DNA from: Bacteroidales bacterium
Lineage (GTDB): Bacteria > Bacteroidota > Bacteroidia > Bacteroidales > UBA932
Reading direction: 5' to 3'
DNA: 64,000 bases
Assembly (NCBI GenBank): GCA_017555965.1
Contig: JAFZFH010000161.1
Coordinates: 1-64,000 of the forward strand
A program made the position numbers and the translations under genes. The notes beneath the pieces are model-generated. The model worked only from the letters and a program-made list of their open reading frames with translations. It made no database searches and had not been told where the DNA came from. Shown one piece after another: positions 51,300-60,891 of the stretch (the stretch's first letter is position 1; each line of letters opens with the position of its first letter).

Positions 51300-53040
51300 T
51301 GCTTAGAAGATTATTGAGTTGTTCCTGATATTCGTTGAATCTGTCACTCTTGAATACAGAGAAGTTCATCTGTCTGAGTGCGTTGATCACTTCCTTGAAA
51401 TATTTGCGGCACTCCTCGAAGTCCTCGAATGTGAAGTCACGGTCGCAGATGTCCATCACTATTTCAAGCATGTACTTCTGTCTTTCAAGCGGACAGAGTG
51501 CGTCGATTTCGTCGAATGCGTCCTGCTGAAGGATGACGAAATCCACAAGCTCTGATTTCCAGAAGATCTCATGGTAGCTCATCGGAACTCCGTCGTCACC
51601 GAGGATGTTGATCTGGTCATTGGCCTCCTTACCTTTTCGTACGATGTTCTTGGCCTTTTCTACCATGTCAACCCAGCCTGGCATGATGGTCTCATTGAGG
51701 TATTCACGGATTTCCGGATACTCGAGATATTTTGAATATGAGTCGATAGGGTTCACAGCAGGGTAACGCTTCTGGTCTGCACGGTTCTGCTCGAGGGCGT
51801 AGAAGCATCTTGCAGCCTTCTTTGTAGACTCAGTCACTGGTTCCTTGAGGTTACCTCCGGCAGGAGATACAGTACCTATGAATGTTACGGCTCCGGTCTT
51901 ACCGTTGTTAAGTATGACCATACCTGCGCGTGCATAGAAGCTTGAAATGATAGCGGAAAGGTCCACAGGGAACGCGTCCGCTCCTGGAAGCTCCTCCATA
52001 CGGTTGGACATCTCTCGGAGAGCCTGTGCCCAACGTGAAGTCGAGTCGGCAAGAAGGAGAACCTTTAGACCCATCGCGCGATAGTACTCGCAGATTGTCA
52101 TCGCTGTATACACAGATGCCTCACGTGCTGCCACAGGCATGTTTGAAGTGTTACAGATGATGGTGGTACGCTCCATAAGGTGGCGTCCTGTATGCGGGTC
52201 GACCAGTTCAGGGAACTCAGCGAAGATTTCCACGACCTCGTTAGCACGCTCACCGCAGGCAGCCATTACGATTACGTCTGCGTCAGCCTGTTTTGCGATA
52301 GCATGCTGGATAACGGTCTTACCGCATCCGAATGGTCCTGGCACGAATCCGGTACCTCCCTCTGCAATCGGATTGAATGTGTCGAAGGTACGGAGTCCGG
52401 TCTCCATGATCTTTGATGGTCTTGGCTTTTCCTTATAGCCCTTGACAGCGACCTTTACAGGCCACTTCTGCCACATTGTGACATTTACGTCATCACCGGA
52501 AGCGTCAGTAAGTACAGCAACAACCTTGTCGATGTTGTACTGTCCTGCCTCAGCTACGGACTTGACTGTGTATTCTCCCTTGAATGAGAACGGAACCATG
52601 ATCTTGTGAGGAAGCCATCCTTCCTTCACTTCTCCGAGCCAGTCAGCTGCGACAACCTTGTCGCCAGGCTTTGCTATCGGAGTGAAGTCCCAGAGCTTCT
52701 CATGGTTGAGAGGGTCAGTGTATTCACCTCTCTTGAGGAATACTCCTGTCATGGTGGTGAGGTCGTTCTGAAGACCGTCGTAACTGTTTGAGAGAAGACC
52801 AGGTCCGAGGGTTGCCTCGAGCATTCTGTCTTCGAACTCTACGGTGTCACCGTTCTTGAGTCCACGGGTACTTTCGAACACCTGTACAGCAGCGTTCTTT
52901 CCGTTTACCTTGATGACCTCGGCCATGAGTTTAGTGTCACCTACGGTGATGTAGCAGATTTCATTCTGCGACACCGGACCGTTGGCCTCTACAGTCACAA
53001 GGTTGGAAACGATACCCGTAACCTTTCCTGTTGTTTTCAT
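51289..53040 (-). CDS. atpA: V-type ATPase subunit A (catalytic)
   Basis: The catalytic subunit, 583 residues. The P-loop is GPFGCGKTV near residue 236, the catalytic region includes AACGERANEVVEIFAEFPEL, and the LLADSTSRWAQALREMSNRMEELPGADAFPV segment is complete. The N-terminal non-homologous region that marks V/A-type A subunits is also present. It lies after the DUF2764 gene (18 bases) and overlaps atpB. The enzyme either makes ATP from an ion gradient or pumps ions. Confidence 0.97.
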   Translation of the reverse strand: MKTTGKVTGIVSNLVTVEANGPVSQNEICYITVGDTKLMAEVIKVNGKNAAVQVFESTRGLKNGDTVEFEDRMLEATLGPGLLSNSYDGLQNDLTTMTGVFLKRGEYTDPLNHEKLWDFTPIAKPGDKVVAADWLGEVKEGWLPHKIMVPFSFKGEYTVKSVAEAGQYNIDKVVAVLTDASGDDVNVTMWQKWPVKVAVKGYKEKPRPSKIMETGLRTFDTFNPIAEGGTGFVPGPFGCGKTVIQHAIAKQADADVIVMAACGERANEVVEIFAEFPELVDPHTGRHLMERTTIICNTSNMPVAAREASVYTAMTICEYYRAMGLKVLLLADSTSRWAQALREMSNRMEELPGADAFPVDLSAIISSFYARAGMVILNNGKTGAVTFIGTVSPAGGNLKEPVTESTKKAARCFYALEQNRADQKRYPAVNPIDSYSKYLEYPEIREYLNETIMPGWVDMVEKAKNIVRKGKEANDQINILGDDGVPMSYHEIFWKSELVDFVILQQDAFDEIDALCPLERQKYMLEIVMDICDRDFTFEDFEECRKYFKEVINALRQMNFSVFKSDRFNEYQEQLNNLLSNGK

Positions 53041-53058
53041 ATCGGTAATGTGGTTTTA

Positions 53059-53691
53059 TTAATTCTCATTATATTCAACACCCTTGAAAGTGCCGCGTAC
53101 TTCATCGACAAGCTTCTTGAACATTTCGCGTCCTGTCTGCTCGTCGAGGATGAGCCATCTGCGGATTATCATCATCTTGGCCATGATTCCGAGAATCTTG
53201 TCAAAACTGAGATAGTCAAAGAGTGTGAGCTCGTCTATTTTGTCCCAGTAGAGGTCGTCAATTCCTCTTTCTCTGGATAGAATGTCGCTGCCTTCAAGAA
53301 TGCTCTGGAGTCTTGCAGACTCCTTGAATTCATTCTCTTCAGGCTCCAGTCCGGTCTCTTCCTCCTCAGGATCTCTAAGGGAGAGCAAGTCCTTTTCAGG
53401 TGCTCTTCCGAGGGCCTGGTTCAGATATCTGACCTTCTGGTTGCGCACATCAAGGTCAAACTGGAAAAATTCCCTTATGAATCCCAGTCTGTGCGAGAGT
53501 GCTTCCTTGTAGAAGTCAAGTCCGATCTGATCCTTGTCGAAACCTCTGGCGATGAATCTGAGAATCTCGTTGTCCTTTGCGGACAGGAGCTCGCGCATCT
53601 GCTCGAAGTATTCGTCAAGGCTCTTCTCTCCTTGTCTCCAGTCAGGAGTGAAATCAGGAAGACCTGCTATTATGTATACGTAATTGTTCAT
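53059..53691 (-). CDS. DUF2764 family V-ATPase-associated protein
   Basis: A 210-residue soluble helical protein of the DUF2764 family: it begins NNYVYIIAGLPDFTPDW, has RFIARGFDKDQIGLDFYKEALSHRLGFIREFFQFDL in the first half and IMAKMMIIRRWLILDEQTGREMFKKLVDEVRGTFKG at the end. The family sits between the E and A genes in the V-ATPase operons of Bacteroidota, chlamydiae and spirochaetes. Because no subunit C, F or G gene is present, it may replace one of them, most plausibly C; that is inference. It shares its first base with the end of atpE. Confidence 0.9.
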   Translation of the reverse strand: MNNYVYIIAGLPDFTPDWRQGEKSLDEYFEQMRELLSAKDNEILRFIARGFDKDQIGLDFYKEALSHRLGFIREFFQFDLDVRNQKVRYLNQALGRAPEKDLLSLRDPEEEETGLEPEENEFKESARLQSILEGSDILSRERGIDDLYWDKIDELTLFDYLSFDKILGIMAKMMIIRRWLILDEQTGREMFKKLVDEVRGTFKGVEYNEN

Positions 53692-54296
53692 TATCCGAAG
53701 AGAATCTTCTTTGTTGCTGGTCTGAGATACTCGGCGATGAGTTCGTTGAATGTCTCGTCAGTGAAGCTTACGAAATATCCGCCGTCCTTAGGGCCGATCT
53801 TGAATCCTCCGTTCACCTTCTTTGAGAATGAGGCGGTGACACCTGCATTGAGCATCTTTGCCAGTTCATTGGTTACGAACGGCTCGATCTCCTTCTGGAG
53901 GCTTTCAGGAAGAATGAGGGCAAGGTCAACAGGACCGTCTGTAGAGAACTTTTCAGCGACAGCCTTGATGAGTTCATTTACGAAGTCTGCAGAAGAGAGC
54001 GCCTTCTTTGAAGGCTCTTCCGTCATCTTTCCGACAACTAAAGATTCGATATCTTTTTTTGTCGCAGCAAGGCTCTGATTAGAAGCCATTCTGATGTCTG
54101 ATGCAACCTTGGACTTGATTTCCTCTGCCTGTTTCTGAGCTGCTGCTACGATCTGGGCAGCCTCAGCCTGAGCCTTGGCAATCATCTCCTCAGCCTGCAC
54201 CTTTGCCTTAGCAAGAAGTTCTTCTCCTTCCTGCTTGCCTTTTGACAGTCCCTCATTGTAGAGTTTGTCTGTCAATTCCTGCAATTTGTTCTGCAT
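53691..54296 (-). CDS. atpE: V-type ATPase subunit E
   Basis: The peripheral-stalk subunit, 201 residues. The N-terminal half is a long Ala/Glu/Lys/Gln-rich coiled coil (GEELLAKAKVQAEEMIAKAQAEAAQIVAAAQKQAEEIKS) and the C-terminal half is a folded domain. The gene is first in the operon, with a promoter about 45 bases upstream. No subunit G/H gene, the usual coiled-coil partner of E, is visible in the operon. Confidence 0.92.
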   Translation of the reverse strand: MQNKLQELTDKLYNEGLSKGKQEGEELLAKAKVQAEEMIAKAQAEAAQIVAAAQKQAEEIKSKVASDIRMASNQSLAATKKDIESLVVGKMTEEPSKKALSSADFVNELIKAVAEKFSTDGPVDLALILPESLQKEIEPFVTNELAKMLNAGVTASFSKKVNGGFKIGPKDGGYFVSFTDETFNELIAEYLRPATKKILFG

Positions 54297-54341
54297 ATCG
54301 ATATGTGTTTGTTTATTAGTTTTTGTTCATTATTAATCACG

Positions 54342-54372
54342 CAAATTTAGTGATAAATTGCAGACTAATCAA
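54342..54372 (-). promoter_or_regulatory. Promoter of V-ATPase operon
   Basis: On the minus strand TTG (54372-54370) is followed after 20 bases by TAAATTTG (54349-54342), a full -33/-7 match. The leader is about 40 bases. Confidence 0.7.
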
Positions 54373-54409
54373 TCTTTTTGTCCTATAAAATGTTTGTTTC
54401 CTCTTGAAT

Positions 54410-55369
54410 TTAGAAACATTCTTTAAGTATTTTCGTAATGTTGTCAGATTTTCCCATGGTGTAGAAATGCACGGCCGGAACCCCATGCTTCAGGAGGTCC
54501 TTGCACTGCATTGCACACCACTCTGTGCCGATCTGATATACCTTGTTCCTGTTTCCTCCTGCCTTGGCGATTTCCTCGGTAAGCTCAAGAGGAATGTCGA
54601 GTGAGAACGATTCCGGAAGCACGGCCACCTGTCTTGCAGTAGAAAGCGGCTTCAGACCTGGAATGATCGGTACATTTATGCCTGCTTCACGGCATTTGTC
54701 CACAAAGTCATAATACACCTTGTTGTCAAAGAACATCTGTGTGATTACATAGTCGGCACCGGCATCGACCTTTCTCTTGAGGTTGGCAATGTCGGTCTCG
54801 ATGTTAGGTGCTTCAAAGTGTTTTTCCGGATATGCTCCGACTCCGATGCAGAAGAATCTGTCATCTGTTTCCAAACCTCTGCTTCTTCTGTATGTGTTGC
54901 TTCCCTGGTAGCTGCGTATGCCTTCTACCAGTTCATTGGCATACCTGTAACCTCCTGCAGTAGGCGTAAATCTCTTCTCACCGCTCATGCTGTCTCCTCT
55001 CAGGGCAAGTATGTTGTTGATTCCCAGGAATGCAAGATTGTCCAATCTGCTTTCGATCTCTTCGACTGTATTGCCTCCACAGATGAGGTGAGGGACCACG
55101 TCCACATCATAACGTGACATGATAGCCGCGCATACTGTAGTTTCGCTGATACGGTTGCGTACAAGATGACGGCTGAAGCTTCCGTCAGCTTCCTCACGAA
55201 ACTCGAATTCGTCTCTGTGACTTGTCACATTGATATATTTCGGTTTGAACTCCATGAATGGCGCTATGCTTTCCAGGAGTTCATCCTTTGTCATTCCTCT
55301 GAGCGGAGGTACGATCTCAAGCGAAGGGAATGCCTTTGTACTGTTTGCTAATATTTCTGATACCTTCAT
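54410..55369 (-). CDS. metF: Methylenetetrahydrofolate reductase
   Basis: MetF reduces methylene-THF to methyl-THF, the methyl donor for MetH. A 319-residue TIM-barrel flavoprotein with catalytic E18 in SLEIVPP (usually FEFFPP), YINVTSHRDEF, NNILALRGD, CIGVGAYPEKH and GADYVITQMFFD. It is the last gene of an operon that starts with metH and includes a UbiA prenyltransferase and a radical SAM gene. It begins 17 bases after the radical SAM gene. Confidence 0.96.
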   Translation of the reverse strand: MKVSEILANSTKAFPSLEIVPPLRGMTKDELLESIAPFMEFKPKYINVTSHRDEFEFREEADGSFSRHLVRNRISETTVCAAIMSRYDVDVVPHLICGGNTVEEIESRLDNLAFLGINNILALRGDSMSGEKRFTPTAGGYRYANELVEGIRSYQGSNTYRRSRGLETDDRFFCIGVGAYPEKHFEAPNIETDIANLKRKVDAGADYVITQMFFDNKVYYDFVDKCREAGINVPIIPGLKPLSTARQVAVLPESFSLDIPLELTEEIAKAGGNRNKVYQIGTEWCAMQCKDLLKHGVPAVHFYTMGKSDNITKILKECF

Positions 55370-55386
55370 GATTTAATCGGTGTCTG

Positions 55387-56277
55387 TCAGACTCTAAGTT
55401 TAAGACCTGCAAAAATAGTGTCAGGCTTGAATGCGAATACAGAAGCCATTTCTCCGGCCATGCAGAATCCGCACTGGTCGCATTTCTCCGTTCCATGTCC
55501 GATGCAGAGTCCTCTGCTGCCGTCAGGGTAAACGAAGTCGGTTACCCAGCAGTGACGCTTGAACTTATTGGTCTTCATCAGCTTAAGACCGGAAACGGAG
55601 TTCATGATAGGGTAGCCCTTCTTCTTGTATTCAATCACTCTGTCTATGATTTCTGCCCTCTTCTCCATGTCGAGTGCAAGATACTCTGTACCTTCGAACG
55701 GAGTGTGGAAATTGATGGATATACATTCGATAGCCGGGTTGTTCTTTGCATATTCGATTGTATTGTCCACGTCAGTATAGTTCAATGTGTTTACCACCAT
55801 ATTGACACTCAGATGCTTGTGGCCACATTCCGCAATGTTCTTCTCCAGCTTGGCGAATGTGCCTTTGCCACGCACTTCTTCATGATATCCGCCAGCGCCG
55901 TCGAGACTTACCCAGATCGAGTCTGCGTGCGAACCTGCGAACGGAAGCTGTGCGTTTGTGGTGATCGTGCACGAGAAGAAACCGATCTCCTTTGCAAGGT
56001 CGATCAGGTCGTTGATGCGTTTCTCTCCGTCTTTCCAGACAGTTACCTCTCCGCCTTCGAAATCGACGAATCTCGAGCCGGCGTCGTATGACTTCTGAAG
56101 GTGGGCTCTGACTTCCTCATATGTCATGTTATGAGGGTTCTTGAGTTCATATACACTGCAATGCTTGCATCTGAGGTTGCAGATGTCTGATATGAAAAGT
56201 ACAGTCTGAATCGGTGCCTTTCTTCCGAAAACGCGGGCTCTGAAAAACCACCATCCTAAATAAAACAGTTTCTTCAT
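55387..56277 (-). CDS. Radical SAM protein of unknown substrate
   Basis: A 296-residue radical SAM enzyme with the CxxxCxxC cluster C33-C37-C40 (DICNLRCKHC), a GGEV motif and a TIM-barrel core. The C-terminal region has five further cysteines, C243, C258, C266, C269 and C272, which could bind an auxiliary iron-sulfur cluster as in SPASM/twitch proteins. A hydrophobic, basic N-terminus (FYLGWWFFRARVFGRK) may touch the membrane. It starts one base after the UbiA gene and is followed by metF. A role in lipid or quinone modification is possible but unproven; I cannot assign a reaction. Confidence 0.88.
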   Translation of the reverse strand: MKKLFYLGWWFFRARVFGRKAPIQTVLFISDICNLRCKHCSVYELKNPHNMTYEEVRAHLQKSYDAGSRFVDFEGGEVTVWKDGEKRINDLIDLAKEIGFFSCTITTNAQLPFAGSHADSIWVSLDGAGGYHEEVRGKGTFAKLEKNIAECGHKHLSVNMVVNTLNYTDVDNTIEYAKNNPAIECISINFHTPFEGTEYLALDMEKRAEIIDRVIEYKKKGYPIMNSVSGLKLMKTNKFKRHCWVTDFVYPDGSRGLCIGHGTEKCDQCGFCMAGEMASVFAFKPDTIFAGLKLRV

Positions 56278-56278
56278 A

Positions 56279-57274
56279 CTATCCGAAAATTAAATTTACT
56301 ATAATCAAAATCATACAGAAGAATGTGACGATGTTTCTTGCTGTAAGCCAGCGGAGCAGGAACCAGTCTATTCCGGCCTGGCGATATTTGTCAAAATCTC
56401 CCATAGGTCCCATCCACTTCTTAGGCTCAAGGCTCACTTCTCTTTCCTGAACATGATCGTTGAGAGACCTGACAAGCCACAATGAAACAGGAAGGACAAG
56501 GAATACTCCCAGATATGCGGGATGCATCTGGCCGAGTACGACGCCTGCTCCGATCATCAGATACGGAAGCGTGTTCAGAAGTGCTGAAAGGAAGATCTGC
56601 CCTTTATCAGAACCCATGAGGTGGGCCATCGTCTTCTTGCCCATCTTCTTGTCCGGGATGGAGTCAAGTACTGAGTGCGAATACACGATGTTTGTCACAA
56701 GAAGTCCAACTGCAGATGAAATCAGCACTATCTTCCAGTCAAGTGTGCCTGTAATCGCATAATATACACCTGTCATGAGGAGAGGACCGAACATAAGGAA
56801 AATCACTAGTTCTCCCAAACCTCTGAATCCCAGCTTAAGAGGACCTCCTGAGTATGATACTCCGATGGCTAGTCCCGCAAGAATCCACCAGAGGATGTCC
56901 CATCCGCGAACTGCAGTCACTACTGCTCCCATGAGTGCAGCACCTGAAAGGAATACTGCTACCGCCTTAAGAAGCTCGGCATGGGTAGCATCACCAGATG
57001 TGAGGTACGGATATTTGGTCATTCTCCCTCTGAATCCCTCAGTCGCAACCTTCACTCTTGCCTCTGCAGAACCTTCCTTGTAATCGAACCAGTCATCAAG
57101 AAGATTGAGTCCAAGGTGGAGGAATATTACACCGATTACAGACGCTGCTGCAGTGAGGAAATTGAATTCGTCGTTGCCGACCGAAAGCGCTACAGCTGTC
57201 AGTGCCGGAAGCAGCGACTGCGGCAGAGAAATCGGACGTGCATTGTTGTACCAGAATGCGATTTTGTTTTTCAT
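56279..57274 (-). CDS. UbiA-family prenyltransferase, MenA-like
   Basis: A 331-residue inner-membrane prenyltransferase with about nine helices. The first Asp motif is N57-LLDDWFD64 and the second is D204-SIPDKKMGKKT, as in UbiA/MenA enzymes that attach polyprenyl chains to aromatic rings. The N-terminal ARPISLPQSLLPALT resembles MenA. It could be dihydroxynaphthoate polyprenyltransferase for menaquinone, or a related enzyme with another acceptor. It is unusual that it lies in an operon between metH and a radical SAM gene and not with men or mqn genes. Confidence 0.85.
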   Translation of the reverse strand: MKNKIAFWYNNARPISLPQSLLPALTAVALSVGNDEFNFLTAAASVIGVIFLHLGLNLLDDWFDYKEGSAEARVKVATEGFRGRMTKYPYLTSGDATHAELLKAVAVFLSGAALMGAVVTAVRGWDILWWILAGLAIGVSYSGGPLKLGFRGLGELVIFLMFGPLLMTGVYYAITGTLDWKIVLISSAVGLLVTNIVYSHSVLDSIPDKKMGKKTMAHLMGSDKGQIFLSALLNTLPYLMIGAGVVLGQMHPAYLGVFLVLPVSLWLVRSLNDHVQEREVSLEPKKWMGPMGDFDKYRQAGIDWFLLRWLTARNIVTFFCMILIIVNLIFG

Positions 57275-57294
57275 TGTGATATAATTCAGGTTGT

Positions 57295-60200
57295 TTATTT
57301 CAAGAGATGTCCGAGGAATCGGCGAGCTGTAGTTTCGTCCATTCCTCTTCTCTGTACGTAATCATCGTGCTGTTCCTTGCCTATGCGACGGATTTCGTGA
57401 TATTTAGCCTCCGGGTGCATGAATATGAATCCGCTTATGCTGGCCTCAGGTACCATGGCATAGCTTTCTGTCAGCTTGATGTCAAGACTGTAATCTCCTG
57501 CGAGAAGGTCAGCTATGTCCTTCTTCAAAGTATGGTCAGGGCAGCTTGAGTAACCTGCCGCCGGCTTGATCAGCTTGTTGTTATCCTGAGTCTTCATGTT
57601 CTCCAGGATCTTCTTGTCCAACCACTTTGAAGCAGCCTCCGCAAGAGTCATCCTTACAGTCTTTGCAATCAGGTCCTCATATTTGTTTGAGCATGCAGGA
57701 CAGCAGCATCCTTCTTCATGAGCCTTGTTCCTTGCCCTGACGCATATGTTGAATACACCGAACGGTGAAGTCTTTCCGCTGGAAGATGGTGCCACAAAAT
57801 CAGCCATGGACCTCATCTCGCCGAGTTCCTGTCTGAGCATAGGTATCTTCCTGCCTCCGTCGAAGATGATGCTCTTGCCGTCAGAACATCCCTGGAAGAA
57901 TCTGGCAGAAACCATGATCCTGAAGTTCCTGAGAGCGAGTTCCTCCTCCGCGTCCTGACGCAGCTGCATCAGCTCCATCGCTTCCGGTGAGACGCTTCCG
58001 TATTTTACGCCCCAGATTGCATAGAACATCTTCCAGTCGAAATATGGGAGAACATCATCAGCCGGAATCTCGACGGCCTTGAAGTCGGCAGGGTTTTCAG
58101 TTGTATATGATTCCTTGGCAAAGCCGTCCGGGCGGATCTTCCACTCTACCTTCGGAGCTTCAGGCTTTGCCTGAGACGAATTTTCCTTCTCCTGGTATAA
58201 TGTCCTTATCTTTTCCTGTTCTTCGTGCTGCTCCTTTTCGAATCCCTCACGGTCGATCATGCACTTCTTTGCGAGTACGGCGGATGCCGATGCGTCTGTA
58301 CCATGGAATACATGTCCATAGAGTGGAGCCAGCTTCACTGCAGTATGGAGGGCGGATGTTGTCGCACCACCGACGAACAGCGGTGTCTCCATGCCTCTTG
58401 CCTTCATGTCACGGCATATCTCCTCCATCTGATACAGCGAAGGAGTGATGAGTCCGCTCACAGCGATGATGTCCGCATTCAGCTTCAGTGCCTCTTCGAT
58501 GATGGTTTCCTTGTCGACCATTACGCCGAGGTCGTGGACTTCGAATCCGTTGCATGTCAGCACGATACCCATGATGTTCTTTCCGATGTCATGGACATCA
58601 CCCTTCACGGTCGCTACCACCACCTTCGGGCGGCTCGACTTCTGATCGTCGTTTGTCATGTACGGCTCGAGCATGTCTACTGCGTCTCGCATGACCTTTG
58701 CCGACTTGACGACCTGCGGGAGGAACATCTTGCCTTCGCCGAAAAGGGCTCCGACGGTTTCCATGCCGTCCATCATCGGGCCTTCGATTATTGCAAGAGC
58801 GCTACCGTAATCCTCAAGAGCCTCCTTCAGATCGGCTTCGAGATTTTCGGTGCGGCCTTTCACAAGAGCTGTCTTGAGACGCTCGGATACCGGGGTGGAT
58901 GCCCGATCAAGTCGGGCATGACTGCTTTGTCGGGCATGATCGTCATGGCCGGCACCCTTTGCGTCATGGCCGGCCTGACCGGCCATCTCCGCTGCCAGTT
59001 CCATCAGCCTCTCGGTGGCCTGCGGATCTGTATCAAAGATGACGTCTTCAACGCATCTGAGCAGTTTCGGCTCGATCTCATCATATATCTGAAGCATCGA
59101 CGGATTCACAATCGCCATATCCATTCCGGCCTTGATCGCATGGTAGAGGAAGGCCGAATGCATCGCCTCACGCACCGCGTTGTTTCCTCTGAATGAGAAT
59201 GACAGGTTTGATACTCCTCCTGAAGTAAGAGCTCCAGGGAGATTGGCCTTTATCCATCTAACTGCTTCGATGAAGTCGATTGCGTATTTTGCATGTTCCT
59301 CGATGCCCGTTCCGATGGACAGGATGTTTACGTCGAAGATGATGTCTTCCGGCGTCACACCTGCTTCTTCAGTGAGAAGTCTGTATGCTCTTTCGCAGAT
59401 TTCTATCTTTCGCTCGTATGTAGTGGCCTGCCCCTGTTCGTCAAATGCCATCACGACCATTGCCGCTCCGAGAGACTTTATGACCTTTGCCTTTTCTACA
59501 AAAGCCTGAGGACCCTCCTTGAGACTGATTGAGTTTACGATGCATTTGCCCTGGGCATTCTTAAGACCTGCCAGAATCGTCTCCCAATGAGAAGAGTCGA
59601 TCATGAGCGCTGCCTTGGAAACTGCAGGGTCGTTGGATATGTGGCGGACAAAACGTTCCATCTCCTTTGTGCTGTCGAGCATGGCATCATCCATGTTGAT
59701 GTCAATTATCGGTGCGCCGTCTTCGATCTGCTTTGCCGCAATCTGAAGTGCCTCGTCGTATTTGCCTTCGGAAATCAGGCGTGCGAACTTTCTTGAACCT
59801 GCAACATTGGTTCTTTCTCCGACGTTTATGAAGTTGCTTCTCTTCACGTCCACAACCACACTCTCAAGTCCGCTTACCTTCAGTATGTGCTCATCCTCCT
59901 TTTCTGGAAGCTGACGAGGTGATACACCGGCGAGAGCCTTGGTGATGGCACGGATATGATCAGGTGTCGTTCCGCAACATCCTCCGACTATGTTCACAAG
60001 ACCCTTTGAAGCCATTGTCCTGACCTGATCGGCCATTGTCTCCGGACTCTGGTCATAACCTCCCATCTCGTTTGGAAGACCCGCATTAGGATAGCAGCTG
60101 ATGGCACAGCTGCACCATCTGCCCATGTCTTCTACAAGTGGCATCAGTTCAGCAGCTCCGAGAGAGCAGTTCAGACCGAAAGACATGATAGGGCAGTGTC

Positions 60201-60885
60201 TTACTGCGGTATAAAATGCCTCTAGCGTCTGACCGGTCAATGTTCTTCCGCTCCTGTCTCCCACAGAAACCGATATCATTACAGCAGGACACTCCTGGCC
60301 AAGATTCGAAACAGCTGAGAGCGCCGCCTTGACATTAAGAGCATCAAAACAAGTCTCTATAAGCAGAATATCAGCACCACCTTTGATCAGGGCTTCCGCC
60401 TGCTGACGGTATGCCTTGTACATGTCGTCGAACGAATATGGGCGGAATGCCGGATCAGATACATCCGGCGAGAGCGAAAGCGACTTTGAAGTCGGTCCCA
60501 TGCTTCCCGCTACCCACACCTTTCTGTTCAGACCTACAGATGCGGCTATAGCCTCCGCCTCATCAGCGGCTTCGCGCGCAATTCTTGCACCCTCATACGC
60601 CATCTGCTCTGCCAGTGCCTCACATCCATACTCTGCCTGTGAAATGACATTCGCACTGAACGTATTGGTTTCAATGATGTCTGCGCCTGCAGCTATGTAC
60701 TCCTTGTGGATTGCTTTTATGATGTCCGGACGTGTGATGTTCAGGCACTCGTTGTTTCCCTTCAGATCCTTGTCAGAATCAACAGTCAGACCGTCGCGAT
60801 AATCCTTCTCGCTCAGTCCGTATCTCTGAATCATGGTGCCCATTGCACCGTCCAGTATATATATCTTGTCTTTTACCTCTATCAT
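57295..60885 (-). CDS. metH: Cobalamin-dependent methionine synthase
   Basis: MetH moves a methyl group from methyl-THF to homocysteine through cobalamin. All modules are present: homocysteine domain with zinc cysteines (LNCSLGA near 243 and GGCCGTTP near 300), folate domain (about 340-620), cobalamin cap, B12 domain with GDVHDIGKN near 762, and AdoMet reactivation domain with RPAAGYSSCPDH. The start ATG 60885 is preferred to 60894, which lies in the promoter box. Residues about 632-662, the linker between folate and cap domains, are encoded by an inserted palindromic repeat (58899-58986). The gene leads an operon with a UbiA enzyme, a radical SAM enzyme and metF. Confidence 0.96.
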   Translation of the reverse strand: MIEVKDKIYILDGAMGTMIQRYGLSEKDYRDGLTVDSDKDLKGNNECLNITRPDIIKAIHKEYIAAGADIIETNTFSANVISQAEYGCEALAEQMAYEGARIAREAADEAEAIAASVGLNRKVWVAGSMGPTSKSLSLSPDVSDPAFRPYSFDDMYKAYRQQAEALIKGGADILLIETCFDALNVKAALSAVSNLGQECPAVMISVSVGDRSGRTLTGQTLEAFYTAVRHCPIMSFGLNCSLGAAELMPLVEDMGRWCSCAISCYPNAGLPNEMGGYDQSPETMADQVRTMASKGLVNIVGGCCGTTPDHIRAITKALAGVSPRQLPEKEDEHILKVSGLESVVVDVKRSNFINVGERTNVAGSRKFARLISEGKYDEALQIAAKQIEDGAPIIDINMDDAMLDSTKEMERFVRHISNDPAVSKAALMIDSSHWETILAGLKNAQGKCIVNSISLKEGPQAFVEKAKVIKSLGAAMVVMAFDEQGQATTYERKIEICERAYRLLTEEAGVTPEDIIFDVNILSIGTGIEEHAKYAIDFIEAVRWIKANLPGALTSGGVSNLSFSFRGNNAVREAMHSAFLYHAIKAGMDMAIVNPSMLQIYDEIEPKLLRCVEDVIFDTDPQATERLMELAAEMAGQAGHDAKGAGHDDHARQSSHARLDRASTPVSERLKTALVKGRTENLEADLKEALEDYGSALAIIEGPMMDGMETVGALFGEGKMFLPQVVKSAKVMRDAVDMLEPYMTNDDQKSSRPKVVVATVKGDVHDIGKNIMGIVLTCNGFEVHDLGVMVDKETIIEEALKLNADIIAVSGLITPSLYQMEEICRDMKARGMETPLFVGGATTSALHTAVKLAPLYGHVFHGTDASASAVLAKKCMIDREGFEKEQHEEQEKIRTLYQEKENSSQAKPEAPKVEWKIRPDGFAKESYTTENPADFKAVEIPADDVLPYFDWKMFYAIWGVKYGSVSPEAMELMQLRQDAEEELALRNFRIMVSARFFQGCSDGKSIIFDGGRKIPMLRQELGEMRSMADFVAPSSSGKTSPFGVFNICVRARNKAHEEGCCCPACSNKYEDLIAKTVRMTLAEAASKWLDKKILENMKTQDNNKLIKPAAGYSSCPDHTLKKDIADLLAGDYSLDIKLTESYAMVPEASISGFIFMHPEAKYHEIRRIGKEQHDDYVQRRGMDETTARRFLGHLLK
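58899..58986. repeat. Palindromic repeat unit inserted in frame in metH
   Basis: Two perfect palindromes, ATGCCCGA-tcaag-TCGGGCAT (58899-58919) and ATGGCCGG-cctga-CCGGCCAT (58966-58986), flank two half units (58929-58939 and 58942-58955). The unit is read through in metH as a Gly/His/Ala/Asp/Arg-rich linker that includes AGHDAKGAGHDDHARQ. The loops tcaag and cctga and the ATGAC/GTCAT flanks are those of the kdgK-kdgA intergenic repeat at 15152-15207. Confidence 0.85.
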
Positions 60886-60891
60886 AACCCA

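Noticed and set aside
58899..58986. Possible CRISPR-like or tandem repeat in metH
   Set aside because: The units are palindromes with variable stems and are not regularly spaced by unique spacers. The segment is a dispersed palindromic repeat read in frame.
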